This document shows, in pieces, positions 7,927-16,329 of a stretch of 64,000 bases of DNA. The DNA is from Paenibacillus sp. MAEPY2 (lineage in GTDB: Bacteria > Bacillota > Bacilli > Paenibacillales > Paenibacillaceae), in NCBI RefSeq assembly GCF_000499205.1, contig NZ_AWUK01000031.1:40532-104531 (forward strand), given 5' to 3'. Position 1 is the first letter of the stretch, and each line of letters begins with the position of its first letter. A model generated the notes under the pieces. The model had not been told where the DNA came from and searched no databases. It saw only the letters and a list, made by a program, of their open reading frames with translations. Position numbers and translations under genes: made by a program.

Positions 7927-9778
7927 CCGTAACGCAGAAGTTCGTTCAGATGCGGGAGCACAGGCACCGTCAGGGCATGGGTCCGGTTCCGATGCAAGCG
8001 CAGACCAGAGTAAGCGTACCTCGTTCAAAGCGATGATGTCCTACGCCCTCCCCCATAAATGGGCCTTTGCAGGTATCTTTTTCTGCTCACTGCTCGGTAT
8101 TTCCGCAGATCTGCTTCAGCCTTATCTGGTGAAGATTGCAATCGATGATCATCTGGCAATCGGTCAGACCAGTGTAGGCTTCCTTATCCAACTGGCAGCC
8201 ATCTTTCTGGGGTTGGCTGTAATCAGCTTTATTTTCACTTATGTACAAAACAATCTGCTGCAACATGTTGGTCAGAACATCGTCTCTCGCATCCGGAAAG
8301 ACCTGTTCAAGCATATCTCCAAAATGTCGATGTCTTTCTTCGACCGTTTCCATATCGGCAGTCTGGTTACGAATGTATCCAGTGATACGGAAACAATCAG
8401 CAGTTTCTTCACCCAGGTGCTGCTTAGTCTTATCCGGGATGGCATGATGCTGGTGCTTATTATCGTCTTTATGTTCCAGCTCGACCCGGTACTCGCGGGG
8501 TATTCTCTTATCGTATTGCCTGTAATCGCCATTGTGGCCGTATTGTTCCGAAGTCGACTGCGCAGAGCTTATCAGAATGCCCGCACTCGTCTCTCCCGTC
8601 TGATTGCGTTCACGGCAGAGAACCTGTCCGGTATGTTTCTGATCCAGGCTTTCCATCAGGAAGAAGAACAGAAGAAAAGATTCAAGGAGCAGAACACACT
8701 TCACCTAAAGGCCAATATCGCGCAGGCCCGGTCCAATGTTATTTTCAACCGAACGTTTGATATCCTAGGTAATGCCGCGCTCGTCATGATGGTTTGGCTT
8801 GGGGGACGTGCCGTGCTGGGTGAATCATTGCAGGTGGGTGTGCTCTATGCGTTTATCAGTTACATCCGTCAGTTCTTCCAGCCGATCAACCAGATCACCA
8901 TGCAGTGGAACACGTTTCAGTCAACTACCGTATCCATGGATCGGATCTGGAACATTCTGAGTACCCGTCCGGAAGTCGCTGACCCGAATCCCGGGACCGC
9001 CTCCACACTTGAACCACGGCATGTGATGGGGCAGATTGATTTTAATGATGTATCGTTCGGTTATCGCGCAGACCGCCCTCTGATTCAGCATATGAATCTG
9101 CATCTCTATCCCGGAGAAATGGTGGGCATTGTAGGAACTACAGGGGCAGGCAAAAGTACACTGATCTCCCTGCTCAATCGTTTCTACGATGTGAATCAGG
9201 GCAGCATTGAAATTGATGGAATAGACATTCGTCATTTCCCGCAGGCCAATCTTCACCGGATTGTTGGTCTGATCCAGCAGGAACCGTTCCTCTTCTCGGG
9301 CTCCATCATTGACAATGTTCGAATGTTTCGCGAAGATATTACAAGGGAGCAGGCTATTCAGGCCTGCCGATTTGTCGGAGCACATGCGATGATTTCACGT
9401 TTGCCGCAAGGCTATGATACACGGCTTTCCGAACGCGGAAGCGGTTTGTCCGCCGGCGAGCGTCAACTGATATCGTTTGCCCGAATCGTGGTCTTTCAGC
9501 CCCGAGTGCTTATTCTGGATGAAGCAACCGCAAATCTGGATTCACATACCGAACAATTGGTTCAACAGGCGCTGGAATCCGTATCTCAGGGCAGAACAAC
9601 GATCGTCATTGCGCATCGTCTATCTACGGTCATGCATGCAGATCGGATTCTCGTTATGGAGAACGGTGAGATTGTCGAGGAAGGCTCCCATCAGAAGCTG
9701 ATTGATGCAGAAGGGGTATATGCTGATCTCTACACCCATGCCCGTGAAGCCGGTAATGATTCAGCTATCTCTGGATAG
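7919..9778 (+). CDS. ABC exporter half-transporter with catalytic ATP site (BmrD/YheH type)
   Basis: 619 residues: a polar N-terminal tail of about 35 residues, six-helix exporter domain, then ATPase with Walker A GTTGAGKST, signature LSAGE instead of LSGGQ, and Walker B VLILDEAT with the catalytic Glu intact. It therefore complements the degenerate partner encoded upstream, giving one active ATP site. Ribosome site GAGGAGG lies inside the end of the partner gene and decides the start at 7919 (ATGACTGA overlap). Confidence 0.92.
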   Translation: MTDRNAEVRSDAGAQAPSGHGSGSDASADQSKRTSFKAMMSYALPHKWAFAGIFFCSLLGISADLLQPYLVKIAIDDHLAIGQTSVGFLIQLAAIFLGLAVISFIFTYVQNNLLQHVGQNIVSRIRKDLFKHISKMSMSFFDRFHIGSLVTNVSSDTETISSFFTQVLLSLIRDGMMLVLIIVFMFQLDPVLAGYSLIVLPVIAIVAVLFRSRLRRAYQNARTRLSRLIAFTAENLSGMFLIQAFHQEEEQKKRFKEQNTLHLKANIAQARSNVIFNRTFDILGNAALVMMVWLGGRAVLGESLQVGVLYAFISYIRQFFQPINQITMQWNTFQSTTVSMDRIWNILSTRPEVADPNPGTASTLEPRHVMGQIDFNDVSFGYRADRPLIQHMNLHLYPGEMVGIVGTTGAGKSTLISLLNRFYDVNQGSIEIDGIDIRHFPQANLHRIVGLIQQEPFLFSGSIIDNVRMFREDITREQAIQACRFVGAHAMISRLPQGYDTRLSERGSGLSAGERQLISFARIVVFQPRVLILDEATANLDSHTEQLVQQALESVSQGRTTIVIAHRLSTVMHADRILVMENGEIVEEGSHQKLIDAEGVYADLYTHAREAGNDSAISG

Positions 9779-9822
9779 TGGATCTGGATCTGGACCACGT
9801 GGGGTTAAATAAACGTTGAATG

Positions 9823-9846
9823 TGCCGCTCTGCGATGCAGGCGGCA
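9823..9846 (+). terminator. possible terminator after ABC exporter operon
   Basis: TGCCGC and GCGGCA pair with an inner CTGC/TGCAG stem. The following T-tract is broken (TGTTTGG), so efficiency is doubtful. Confidence 0.4.
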
Positions 9847-9887
9847 TGTTTGGTATATTTTCTGGGAAATGATAAGGAGGCGTACTT

Positions 9888-10403
9888 ATGAAACCTGAAT
9901 TACATACATCATCGGAGGCGGAGCTTGAGCATCGGCAGATGGGCTACCGCCGTTTTACGGCTATATGGAAAGGAGCACTGTGTCTTCTGTTCTTGCTGTT
10001 ATGTGTGATCCTGTTATGGATTATTTATGACGAGCGCGCTGGACAACTGGAGACTTTGTATTATTCCATCGCAGCCATTCTTGGCATGTGGTTTATCGGG
10101 CCTTTATTTTTTATGTTTCTGTCCCGGGCAATCGCGAGTTCTACCGTGTTATTATCCTGGAATGATGAAGGGCTTCATACCCTAAAGCGGACCATTCCCT
10201 GGGATGAAATTCGTAAAATTGAGCTTAGCTCTCCCGCATTTAGCAAATGGATATTGTCCTCATCGCCCATGATTGCCCTGTATCTGAAAGACGGCACCCG
10301 GCGTCATATCCAGACCGATCATTTGCTAACCAAAAAAGAGCTCAGCCGAGCAGTTGTCCTTTTGCAGGAGACGCTGCACGAGAAACAGCAACAGGACCTC
10401 TGA
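9888..10403 (+). CDS. hypothetical two-helix membrane protein with PH-like domain
   Basis: 171 residues. Two hydrophobic helices (about 30-50 and 60-85) are followed by a cytoplasmic domain containing LSWNDEGLHTLKRTIPWDEI and a second strand set ending in a basic helix. This layout (two helices, then a W-D-E-I strand pattern) recalls the small bacterial PH-like membrane proteins such as the YfjD/DUF5381 group; that link is tentative. Ribosome site AAGGAGG precedes the ATG. No function can be given. Confidence 0.7.
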   Translation: MKPELHTSSEAELEHRQMGYRRFTAIWKGALCLLFLLLCVILLWIIYDERAGQLETLYYSIAAILGMWFIGPLFFMFLSRAIASSTVLLSWNDEGLHTLKRTIPWDEIRKIELSSPAFSKWILSSSPMIALYLKDGTRRHIQTDHLLTKKELSRAVVLLQETLHEKQQQDL

Positions 10404-10416
10404 AATCCAGCTCACA

Positions 10417-10848
10417 TCATTCTGACTTTTCGATACCAACAGACAGGTTCATTCTATAATTTCCATACGGCAAAATGGCTTCCAGCAAGCTGCCAAGCTG
10501 CTCCATCGTTCCCGTGCGCACACGCATCAGGTAGCAGCCCTCTCCGCTGACACGGTGAACCTCCACGATGTCTTCACGTGCAGCCATAAATTCACGGAAG
10601 GCGGCATGCCTGTCGCCGGAATTCAGAAAGATCGTTACAAATGCCTGCATGCCCAAGCCGAGGCGTTCCGGGTTCCATTTTACCGTATACCCTTCAATAA
10701 CACCCAGATCATGCAGCTTGCGTACTCTCGCACCTACAGCTTGTCCGGTCAAATGCACCTCTTCCCCGATCTCTTTGTGAGAGCGTTTGGAGTCCCGGAT
10801 CAGGCTTTTCAGTATACGTATATCTGTATCATCAATCGTTTCATTCAT
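10417..10848 (-). CDS. Lrp/AsnC family transcriptional regulator
   Basis: 143 residues, normal family length. N-terminal winged helix (IDDTDIRILKSLIRDSKRS, then HLTGQAVGARVRKL as recognition helix) and a C-terminal RAM ligand-binding domain with VHRVSGEGCYLMRV. It binds DNA and likely senses an amino acid. It is divergent from the metallo-beta-lactamase-fold gene at 10976, which it probably controls. Start ATG at 10848 follows AAAGGAT. Confidence 0.9.
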   Translation of the reverse strand: MNETIDDTDIRILKSLIRDSKRSHKEIGEEVHLTGQAVGARVRKLHDLGVIEGYTVKWNPERLGLGMQAFVTIFLNSGDRHAAFREFMAAREDIVEVHRVSGEGCYLMRVRTGTMEQLGSLLEAILPYGNYRMNLSVGIEKSE

Positions 10849-10975
10849 CTATTTTGCAATCCTTTCAACTTGAAATTAAAGTGGTCTGTTTTCTTTCAGT
10901 GTGTTATTTACGCCGATAAACGGGTTGTATAACATATAGGATAATAACATTAATTCCCGAAGGAGTGCAGGTTCA

Positions 10976-11749
10976 ATGAAAATTCAATTGATTCGTAATG
11001 CTACATTATGGTTGGAATATGGGGGTCTGAATATACTGGTTGATCCCATGTTGATGGATAAAGAAGTGATGCCTGCTTTTCCGAACACGCCCAATGAATT
11101 ACGCAATCCAAGAGTCTCATTACCCGAGACGGAAACGGATTATATGAGCCCGGATCTGCTGATCGTTACGCATACCCACCCTGATCACTGGGATGAAGCA
11201 GCAGCGAAGAAGCTCCGCAAAGATGTACCTCTGCTGTGTCAGCCAGGAGATGAGGCCGTGTTCACAGGAGCCGGGTTTACCAACGTTACCGCCGTGGATG
11301 ACAAACATGAGTACCACTCCGTACGTTTTGCCCGTACTTCGGGACATCACGGAACCGGGGAAATCGGCGAGCGTATGGGCAAGGTGTCTGGTTTTGTATT
11401 GGAAGCGGACGGAGAACCTGTCTCGTATATCGCTGGGGATACCATCTAGTGTGAAGAGCCAGCCGAAGCCATTCGTCAATATCAGCCTGAGGTGATTGTG
11501 GTGAATGCTGGCGGAGCCCGCTTTCTACAAGGAGATCCGATTACGATGGACGGACCTGACGTAGCTGACGTGAAACGCCTTGCACCGGATGCGCATGTGA
11601 TCGCTGTGCATATGGATGCCATTAACCATTGCATGATGCCCCGCGTGGACCTCGCCAGTTACCTGACCTCCGAGCAGTTGGACGGACAAGTACTCATTCC
11701 ACGCGATGGAGAGAGCTTTGAGTTTGGACAGGGCGCCGGGTTGAAGTAA
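10976..11749 (+). pseudogene. MBL-fold metallohydrolase interrupted by one in-frame TAG
   Basis: One continuous frame of 258 codons with a single stop, TAG at 11447-11449 (codon 158), in an otherwise intact gene. Before it are the zinc motif THTHPDHWD, a second His pair (SGHHGTGE) and the Asp of AGDTI; after it the frame continues with CEEPAEAIRQYQPEVIVVNAGG and a late metal His (VHMDAINH). Homologues normally have Trp here, so TGG to TAG is the simplest cause. Both halves are needed for the metal site. Ribosome site GAAGGAG. UlaG-like hydrolase family; substrate unknown. It could also be a sequencing error or a suppressed stop. Confidence 0.8.
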
Positions 11750-11774
11750 CATTCATTTACTGTTTGTCCAAACA

Positions 11775-11971
11775 TCTAACGAATCTGAGACGCTCTATTT
11801 GGCGAAATCGCATAAGTTCGCCGTTCTAACGAATCGTAGACGTCCTATTTCCCTTTTTACACCCTCTTTGCACGCGCAATCACAGGTTTTCAATGAAATA
11901 GCGATTCCTGAGTTCGTTAGATTTGCTGTACCACACTAATCTGCACAATAAGGCGCACACGATTCGTTAGA
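11775..11971. repeat. four-unit direct and inverted repeat cluster
   Basis: A 26-base unit starting TCTAACGAATC and ending CTATTT occurs at 11775-11800 and 11825-11850 (50-base period), and in inverted form at 11896-11921 and 11946-11971 (again a 50-base period, ending GTTCGTTAGA and ATTCGTTAGA). The cluster is thus an imperfect palindrome of about 200 bases without coding potential, of the kind dispersed between genes in Paenibacillus genomes. Confidence 0.7.
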
Positions 11972-12067
11972 GGATGGAGCACCAGAGTAAGTTCTCTTCT
12001 CTTGTTGCACTCAAAATGGGTTTTGAGTTCGCTTTGCTTCACTTAAAGGCGGACACTTTATACCACG

Positions 12068-12108
12068 AAAAAGGCTGAATGCGTATAAACTCGCATCCAG
12101 CCTTTTTT
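12068..12108. terminator. bidirectional terminator
   Basis: AAGGCTGAATGCG pairs with CGCATCCAGCCTT (one mismatch); A-run before and T-run after make it usable from both sides. It serves the arabinofuranosidase gene on the minus strand. Confidence 0.85.
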
Positions 12109-12210
12109 CTCTTATTGAGATCACATCATACGGCGTTGTTCTGCCATCGAAGTGTCCTGTGTTCCTATGTCTCCTTTATTCCGGCTGCAACCCGCATACT
12201 TCCTAATCTA

Positions 12211-13716
12211 TTACTGGACTTTCAATCGGATCACGTTCCACGATGCTTTGGCCAGGCTTGCCGTGATCAGTGTATCCGATACCTCTGCATCACCACGATT
12301 ATGTGGAGCGACGCGATTCGGCTGTGCGGCAGTATTGGCTGCTTTCAGATCATCACTTTCCAGTACAATATGCTCAATCAACTGACACTTCCCAAAGCTG
12401 CGCAGATCCACTTCAAGCGGAAGTGATTCTTCCAGATGACGGTTGACAGCGAAAACAGTCACTTCACCCTGCTCTTCGTTATGCACCGCAATGCCCTCCA
12501 GATAAGGAACATCCGTAATTTGTTTGGTGTCATATTTCGGTGACTGGATCAACGGCACAAGTGCTGTTCCACGTCCGAACACGGAAGCGTGCATGAACGG
12601 ATAGAAAATCGTCTGTCTCCATGCAGCACCACCATTATCCGTCATGATTGGAGCGATAACGTTGACGAGCTGCGCCAAACACGCCATTTTGACACGGTCG
12701 GCATGTTTAAGCATGCTGATCAGCATACAACCCACAAGCAGTGCATCTTCATGGTTGTATACGTCCTCCAGCTGTGGCGGAGCAATCTGCCATGGGTCCA
12801 TTTTGGAGTCGTTCTCATGAGAGTGATACCATACATTCCACTCATCGAAGGACAGATACATCGTTTTTTTGCTGCGTTTCTTCGCTTTGATATAATCGCA
12901 AGTCGCTTTCACCGTATCAATGAAACGATCCATCTCCAATGAGCGTGCAAGGAAGGTTGGTGTGTCATTCTCCTGATTGCCGTAATACTGATGTAGAGAT
13001 AGATATTCAACATGATCATACGTATGGTCCAGCACCGTCGCTTCCCATTCCGGGAAGGATGGCATGCCCAGGGATGAACTTCCGCAAGCGACGAGTTCAA
13101 TTGTTGGATCAGTCCACTTCATCACTTTTGCCGCTTCAAGTGCAATCCGCCCATACTCTTCTGCTGTTTTGTGACCAATCTGCCACGGACCGTCCATTTC
13201 GTTGCCAAGACACCAGGTTTTGATAGCATGAGGCTCTTTGTATCCATGTTTAATACGCAAATCACTATAATAGGAACCTTCCGGATGGTTGCTGTACTCC
13301 ACGATGTTGCGGGCTGCGTCTACCCCCCGTGTTCCCAAATTGACGGCCATCATCACTTCTGAATTCGCCTGTTTGGACCAATCCACAAATTCGTTGAACC
13401 CAAATTCATTGGTCTCGATGGTTCTCCAGGCCAATTCAAGTCTGCGTTTGCGTTCAAACACAGGCCCAACGGAATCCTCCCAATTGTAACCGGATACAAA
13501 ATTACCTCCAGGATACCGTACAATCGGAACCTGCAGCTCCTTCACCATCTCCAACACATCTCCACGGAATCCCGCTTCGTTCGCTGTAGGATGACCCGGC
13601 TCATATATTCCACCGTATACGGCACGTCCCAGATGTTCAATAAATGAACCGTATAAACGTTTGTCAACTACGCCAATTGTGAAATCCTTGTCTACCGTCA
13701 TTTTTGCTTTTTCCAT
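12211..13716 (-). CDS. abfA: alpha-L-arabinofuranosidase (GH51)
   Basis: 501 residues, the usual size of intracellular GH51 enzymes; no signal peptide. The N-terminal barrel start (LYGSFIEHLGRAVYGGIYEPG) and PIVRYPGGNFVSGYNWED are classic GH51 signatures. The acid/base Glu lies in WCLGNEMDGPWQ and the nucleophile in LSFDEWNVWY. It removes arabinose from imported arabino-oligosaccharides. The start MEKAKMT at 13716 is preferred over the longer frame because AGGGAG precedes it. It is divergent from the ArsR-type regulator at 14095. Confidence 0.93.
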   Translation of the reverse strand: MEKAKMTVDKDFTIGVVDKRLYGSFIEHLGRAVYGGIYEPGHPTANEAGFRGDVLEMVKELQVPIVRYPGGNFVSGYNWEDSVGPVFERKRRLELAWRTIETNEFGFNEFVDWSKQANSEVMMAVNLGTRGVDAARNIVEYSNHPEGSYYSDLRIKHGYKEPHAIKTWCLGNEMDGPWQIGHKTAEEYGRIALEAAKVMKWTDPTIELVACGSSSLGMPSFPEWEATVLDHTYDHVEYLSLHQYYGNQENDTPTFLARSLEMDRFIDTVKATCDYIKAKKRSKKTMYLSFDEWNVWYHSHENDSKMDPWQIAPPQLEDVYNHEDALLVGCMLISMLKHADRVKMACLAQLVNVIAPIMTDNGGAAWRQTIFYPFMHASVFGRGTALVPLIQSPKYDTKQITDVPYLEGIAVHNEEQGEVTVFAVNRHLEESLPLEVDLRSFGKCQLIEHIVLESDDLKAANTAAQPNRVAPHNRGDAEVSDTLITASLAKASWNVIRLKVQ

Positions 13717-14094
13717 CGTGAAGTTCAGCTCCCTAAGATTAATATAAAAATTAATTGATAATCTATGGATCAACGTTCATATTTATATTAAAATCGATTA
13801 TGGCAGCAATTTCAACATGAATTTTGCAAAATGTTATTCTTTTGGCTGGATTTATGTTTAACTTAATTCTATAAAAATAATGGATATGAGTTTGTATCGT
13901 TATTTACACGTGCACGAAGAGGACAGAAAAAACCTGTAGAAGCGTAGCGGTCGCCTTTATCACCGGATTTCCCCCCATTATACATGGGAAATCAAAGAAA
14001 TCCGGGGATAACAGCGATTGGAAGGTTATTCTGTCAGCGTAGTGGCCTCGTGTGAATAACACTAGATCAACTCATATTACCTGGAGGAACAGAT
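13717..14094. other. divergent intergenic region abfA / regulator with dispersed repeat
   Basis: AT-rich promoter region next to abfA, then the 114-base hairpin repeat at 13922-14035. No small gene was found. Confidence 0.6.
13922..14035. repeat. dispersed hairpin repeat, copy 1
   Basis: Left arm GACAGAA...TCGCCTTTATCACCGGATTTC and right arm GAAATCCGGGGATAACAGCG...GGTTATTCTGTC are imperfect inverted copies. The same sequence recurs at 62236-62337 and 63940-64000, and one arm at 44505-44534. Transcribed, it would fold into a long hairpin. Confidence 0.75.
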
Positions 14095-15003
14095 GTGATC
14101 AGAGCAAATACCGATACAGAATGGCTGCCCCTATACGAGGCACTCGCGAGTGAGGTGCGTCTACAGATTATCAGGCTTGTTGCGGAGACTCCAATGAACG
14201 TGAAGGACATTGCCGCCTCACTCGGCCTAAGCAGTGCAATCGTAACCATGCATGTTCGCAAGCTTCAGGATGTGGGCATCATTCAATCCAAAATGATTCG
14301 CAAGGACGGCGGCACGCACAAAATGAACAGCCTGGCCGTCGACTGGATCGGCATCTCCATGCCACAGGAAACGGGAGCCTCACGCAAGCTTCATGAAGTG
14401 GCAATCCCTGTCGGGCATTACACCCATTTTGATGTGTATCCAACTTGTGGCCTGGCTACGTCCAATCAGGTCATTGGACAGTATGATGACCCACGCTATT
14501 TTCTGGATCCCGAGCGGATGCATGCCCATATTCTCTGGTTTGGACGTGGATTCGTGGAATACAAGATTCCAAACTATATCTTGTCCGGCCAACAGATCAG
14601 CGCCATTGAATTGTCACTTGAGATCGGTTCAGAGGCACCTTCAGTCAACCCGAACTGGCCTTCGGACATTACCTTTATGCTCAATGGAATTCATCTCGGT
14701 GAATGGACAAGTCCTGGAGATTCGGGAAATGGACGCGGCATGTTCACCCCGGAATGGTGGAGCGACAGTGTTAATCAATATGGCATGCTCAAGGTGCTGC
14801 GAATTACACATGAGGGCACATTTATTGATGGACAGCACATGTCCGAAGTTACGCTTGCGGATATTCCCGTAGAACGGAACCAATGGACATTACGCCTCTC
14901 CGTGGAGGAAGATGCGCAGCATGTTGGCGGGCTAACATTGTATGGTCAGGGATTCGGCAACTATGATCAGGATATTCTTTTCCGGCTCTATTACCAGGAC
15001 TGA
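14095..15003 (+). CDS. ArsR-type transcriptional regulator with large C-terminal sensor domain
   Basis: 302 residues, GTG start after CTGGAGGAACAGAT. Residues 10-85 form an ArsR-like winged helix (EALASEVRLQIIRLVAE, SAIVTMHVRKLQDVGII). The remaining 200 residues look like a beta-rich domain (HILWFGRGFVEYKIPNYI, ITFMLNGIHLGEWTSPGD), much longer than in metal-sensing ArsR proteins and with no Cys metal site. Divergence from abfA suggests it controls arabinofuranosidase expression, perhaps with a sugar as ligand; that is inference. Confidence 0.8.
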   Translation: MIRANTDTEWLPLYEALASEVRLQIIRLVAETPMNVKDIAASLGLSSAIVTMHVRKLQDVGIIQSKMIRKDGGTHKMNSLAVDWIGISMPQETGASRKLHEVAIPVGHYTHFDVYPTCGLATSNQVIGQYDDPRYFLDPERMHAHILWFGRGFVEYKIPNYILSGQQISAIELSLEIGSEAPSVNPNWPSDITFMLNGIHLGEWTSPGDSGNGRGMFTPEWWSDSVNQYGMLKVLRITHEGTFIDGQHMSEVTLADIPVERNQWTLRLSVEEDAQHVGGLTLYGQGFGNYDQDILFRLYYQD

Positions 15004-15012
15004 ATGAACAAC

Positions 15013-15062
15013 AAAAAGAACCTTCTATCCCGCCGCATAGGCAGAGATGGAAGGTTCCTTTA
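15013..15062. terminator. bidirectional terminator
   Basis: GAACCTTC (15018-15025) pairs with GAAGGTTC (15050-15057). On the minus strand it is followed by TTTTTG, serving the NlpC/P60 gene; on the plus strand the T-tract is weaker. Confidence 0.7.
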
Positions 15063-15103
15063 TATGTTTTTCAGGTGTTTCAGGCTTGTATTATACGCAC
15101 GAC

Positions 15104-15895
15104 TTAGAGCGCACTTCCACCAAACAGGAAACGGTACTCCCAGTGTTTGCCGGAGATATCGCTGATGGTTACACCACCACCAGCGTTGGAATACGTGTGC
15201 AGAATTTTGCCGTCCCCCAGATAAATTCCCGTGTGGGTAATGGTCGCAGTGGATTTGTTCACACTGGAGTACGATGATGCCGATGTGCCTTTATAGGACA
15301 TAAAGTACATCAGATCACCGCGTTTCAGATTTTTCCAATTGGTCTGAACGGTTCCATTAGCTTTCACATATGCTCCTTGCTTACGTGAATCGGACGGAAG
15401 CTTGATTCCAAGTGCATCAATAAATGCCTGACGTACAAAGCTTGAACAGTCGAACGTAGCCGTACTGGTACGACTAGCTCCAAACTCATATGGTGTCCCC
15501 TTATATTTCATGCCTGCTGCAATCACTTTCTCCACAGAAGCACTGCCTGTAACAGACGTACCGCTTGTTCCAGACCCGCTTGTGCTGCCTTTCACGGCTT
15601 GTGTATATTTTGAAGAAGAAGATATGTATCCTGTCCGGTTGCCGGAATCCTTTACTTTATACCAGCCTGAGCCGGAATTTTGAGTTACCGTTACCGTTTC
15701 CCCTTTTGGCATCAAACGAACAATGCTTGCGGAAGAAGATGGTGATGTACGCAAGTTTACTCCCCAGATGACTTTAACTTTTGAATTCGCAACTGCGGCT
15801 GCCGATGCCGGTGTCGTTAATGCTCCTGCTGTCAGACTTCCCATCAGCATCGTTGCTGTTACACTCGCAGTAATGATCTTGCTTTTCCAGTTCAT
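15104..15895 (-). CDS. secreted SH3-NlpC/P60 cell-wall endopeptidase
   Basis: 263 residues: signal peptide (to about 33), bacterial SH3 domain (about 38-100, VNLRTSPSSSASIVRLMPKG), Ser/Gly linker, NlpC/P60 domain (about 120-263). Catalytic Cys150 lies in TFDCSSFVRQAF and His221 in ITHTGIYLGDG, with His233 as likely third residue. It cleaves peptide stems of peptidoglycan outside the cell. Start preceded by CAGGGGGAAC. The long leader with a hairpin (15968-15993) may be regulatory. Confidence 0.9.
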   Translation of the reverse strand: MNWKSKIITASVTATMLMGSLTAGALTTPASAAAVANSKVKVIWGVNLRTSPSSSASIVRLMPKGETVTVTQNSGSGWYKVKDSGNRTGYISSSSKYTQAVKGSTSGSGTSGTSVTGSASVEKVIAAGMKYKGTPYEFGASRTSTATFDCSSFVRQAFIDALGIKLPSDSRKQGAYVKANGTVQTNWKNLKRGDLMYFMSYKGTSASSYSSVNKSTATITHTGIYLGDGKILHTYSNAGGGVTISDISGKHWEYRFLFGGSAL

Positions 15896-16329
15896 GATGT
15901 CGTGTTCCCCCTGATGTTACAGAATTTTAACCTGGCCTCATTTGCCGGGCTTGCCCCATTGTAAAACGGGCTGTCCATAACGATCATCAGCCCAAAGTCC
16001 TGTATTCGATCTGGCAGGATTGAGCACTAAGAATCAGGGAAACATCTCACACCAGTTGGCTAAAACTACCGTTAATCACTTCTTTTTCAAAGGTTAAATT
16101 ATTGTAACTATTTGCTGTGCTTCGTTTTACGCAGAAAAGTGGCTTAAGCCAATCCTCACTCAGGACATGCGTCATATGACCTATATTTTAATATTTAAAT
16201 TCTATATATGGTAAACATTACTATGGTTCAATTTCTGAATCAGCTGCCTACATGGAGAACATAAACGCCTCCAACATGCAAAAAGCCGGAGATTTCTCCC
16301 CGGCTGTACTCTGTTTCAATACGAGTTGA
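15896..16329. other. 434-base leader/intergenic region upstream of NlpC/P60 gene
   Basis: On the minus strand it forms the leader of the wall hydrolase gene. A hairpin (GGGCTG...CAGCCC, 15968-15993, followed by GTTTTAC) resembles an attenuator. I looked for the c-di-AMP (ydaO) riboswitch that often precedes such genes but could not find its conserved blocks. The end nearest the cellulase operon holds its terminator (16279-16305). Confidence 0.5.
16279..16305 (-). terminator. terminator of cellulase operon
   Basis: AGCCGGGGAGA pairs with TCTCCGGCT on the minus strand, followed by TTTTTG, 25 bases after the GH48 stop codon. Confidence 0.85.

Larger units (their letters stand above)
11750..12210. 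other. intergenic region with repeat cluster and bidirectional terminator
   Basis: No gene. Contains the four-unit repeat at 11775-11971 and the terminator at 12068-12108. The remaining 100 bases before the arabinofuranosidase stop show nothing recognisable. Confidence 0.6.

Noticed and set aside
13922..14035. Intrinsic terminator interpretation of the long hairpin repeat
   Set aside because: No T-run follows the stem, and the same sequence recurs in unrelated places, so it is a dispersed repeat.
15896..16275. c-di-AMP (ydaO) riboswitch upstream of the NlpC/P60 gene
   Set aside because: Expected from the gene type, but the conserved GGGGGAACC and GGGGTGAATC blocks are absent in the right order.
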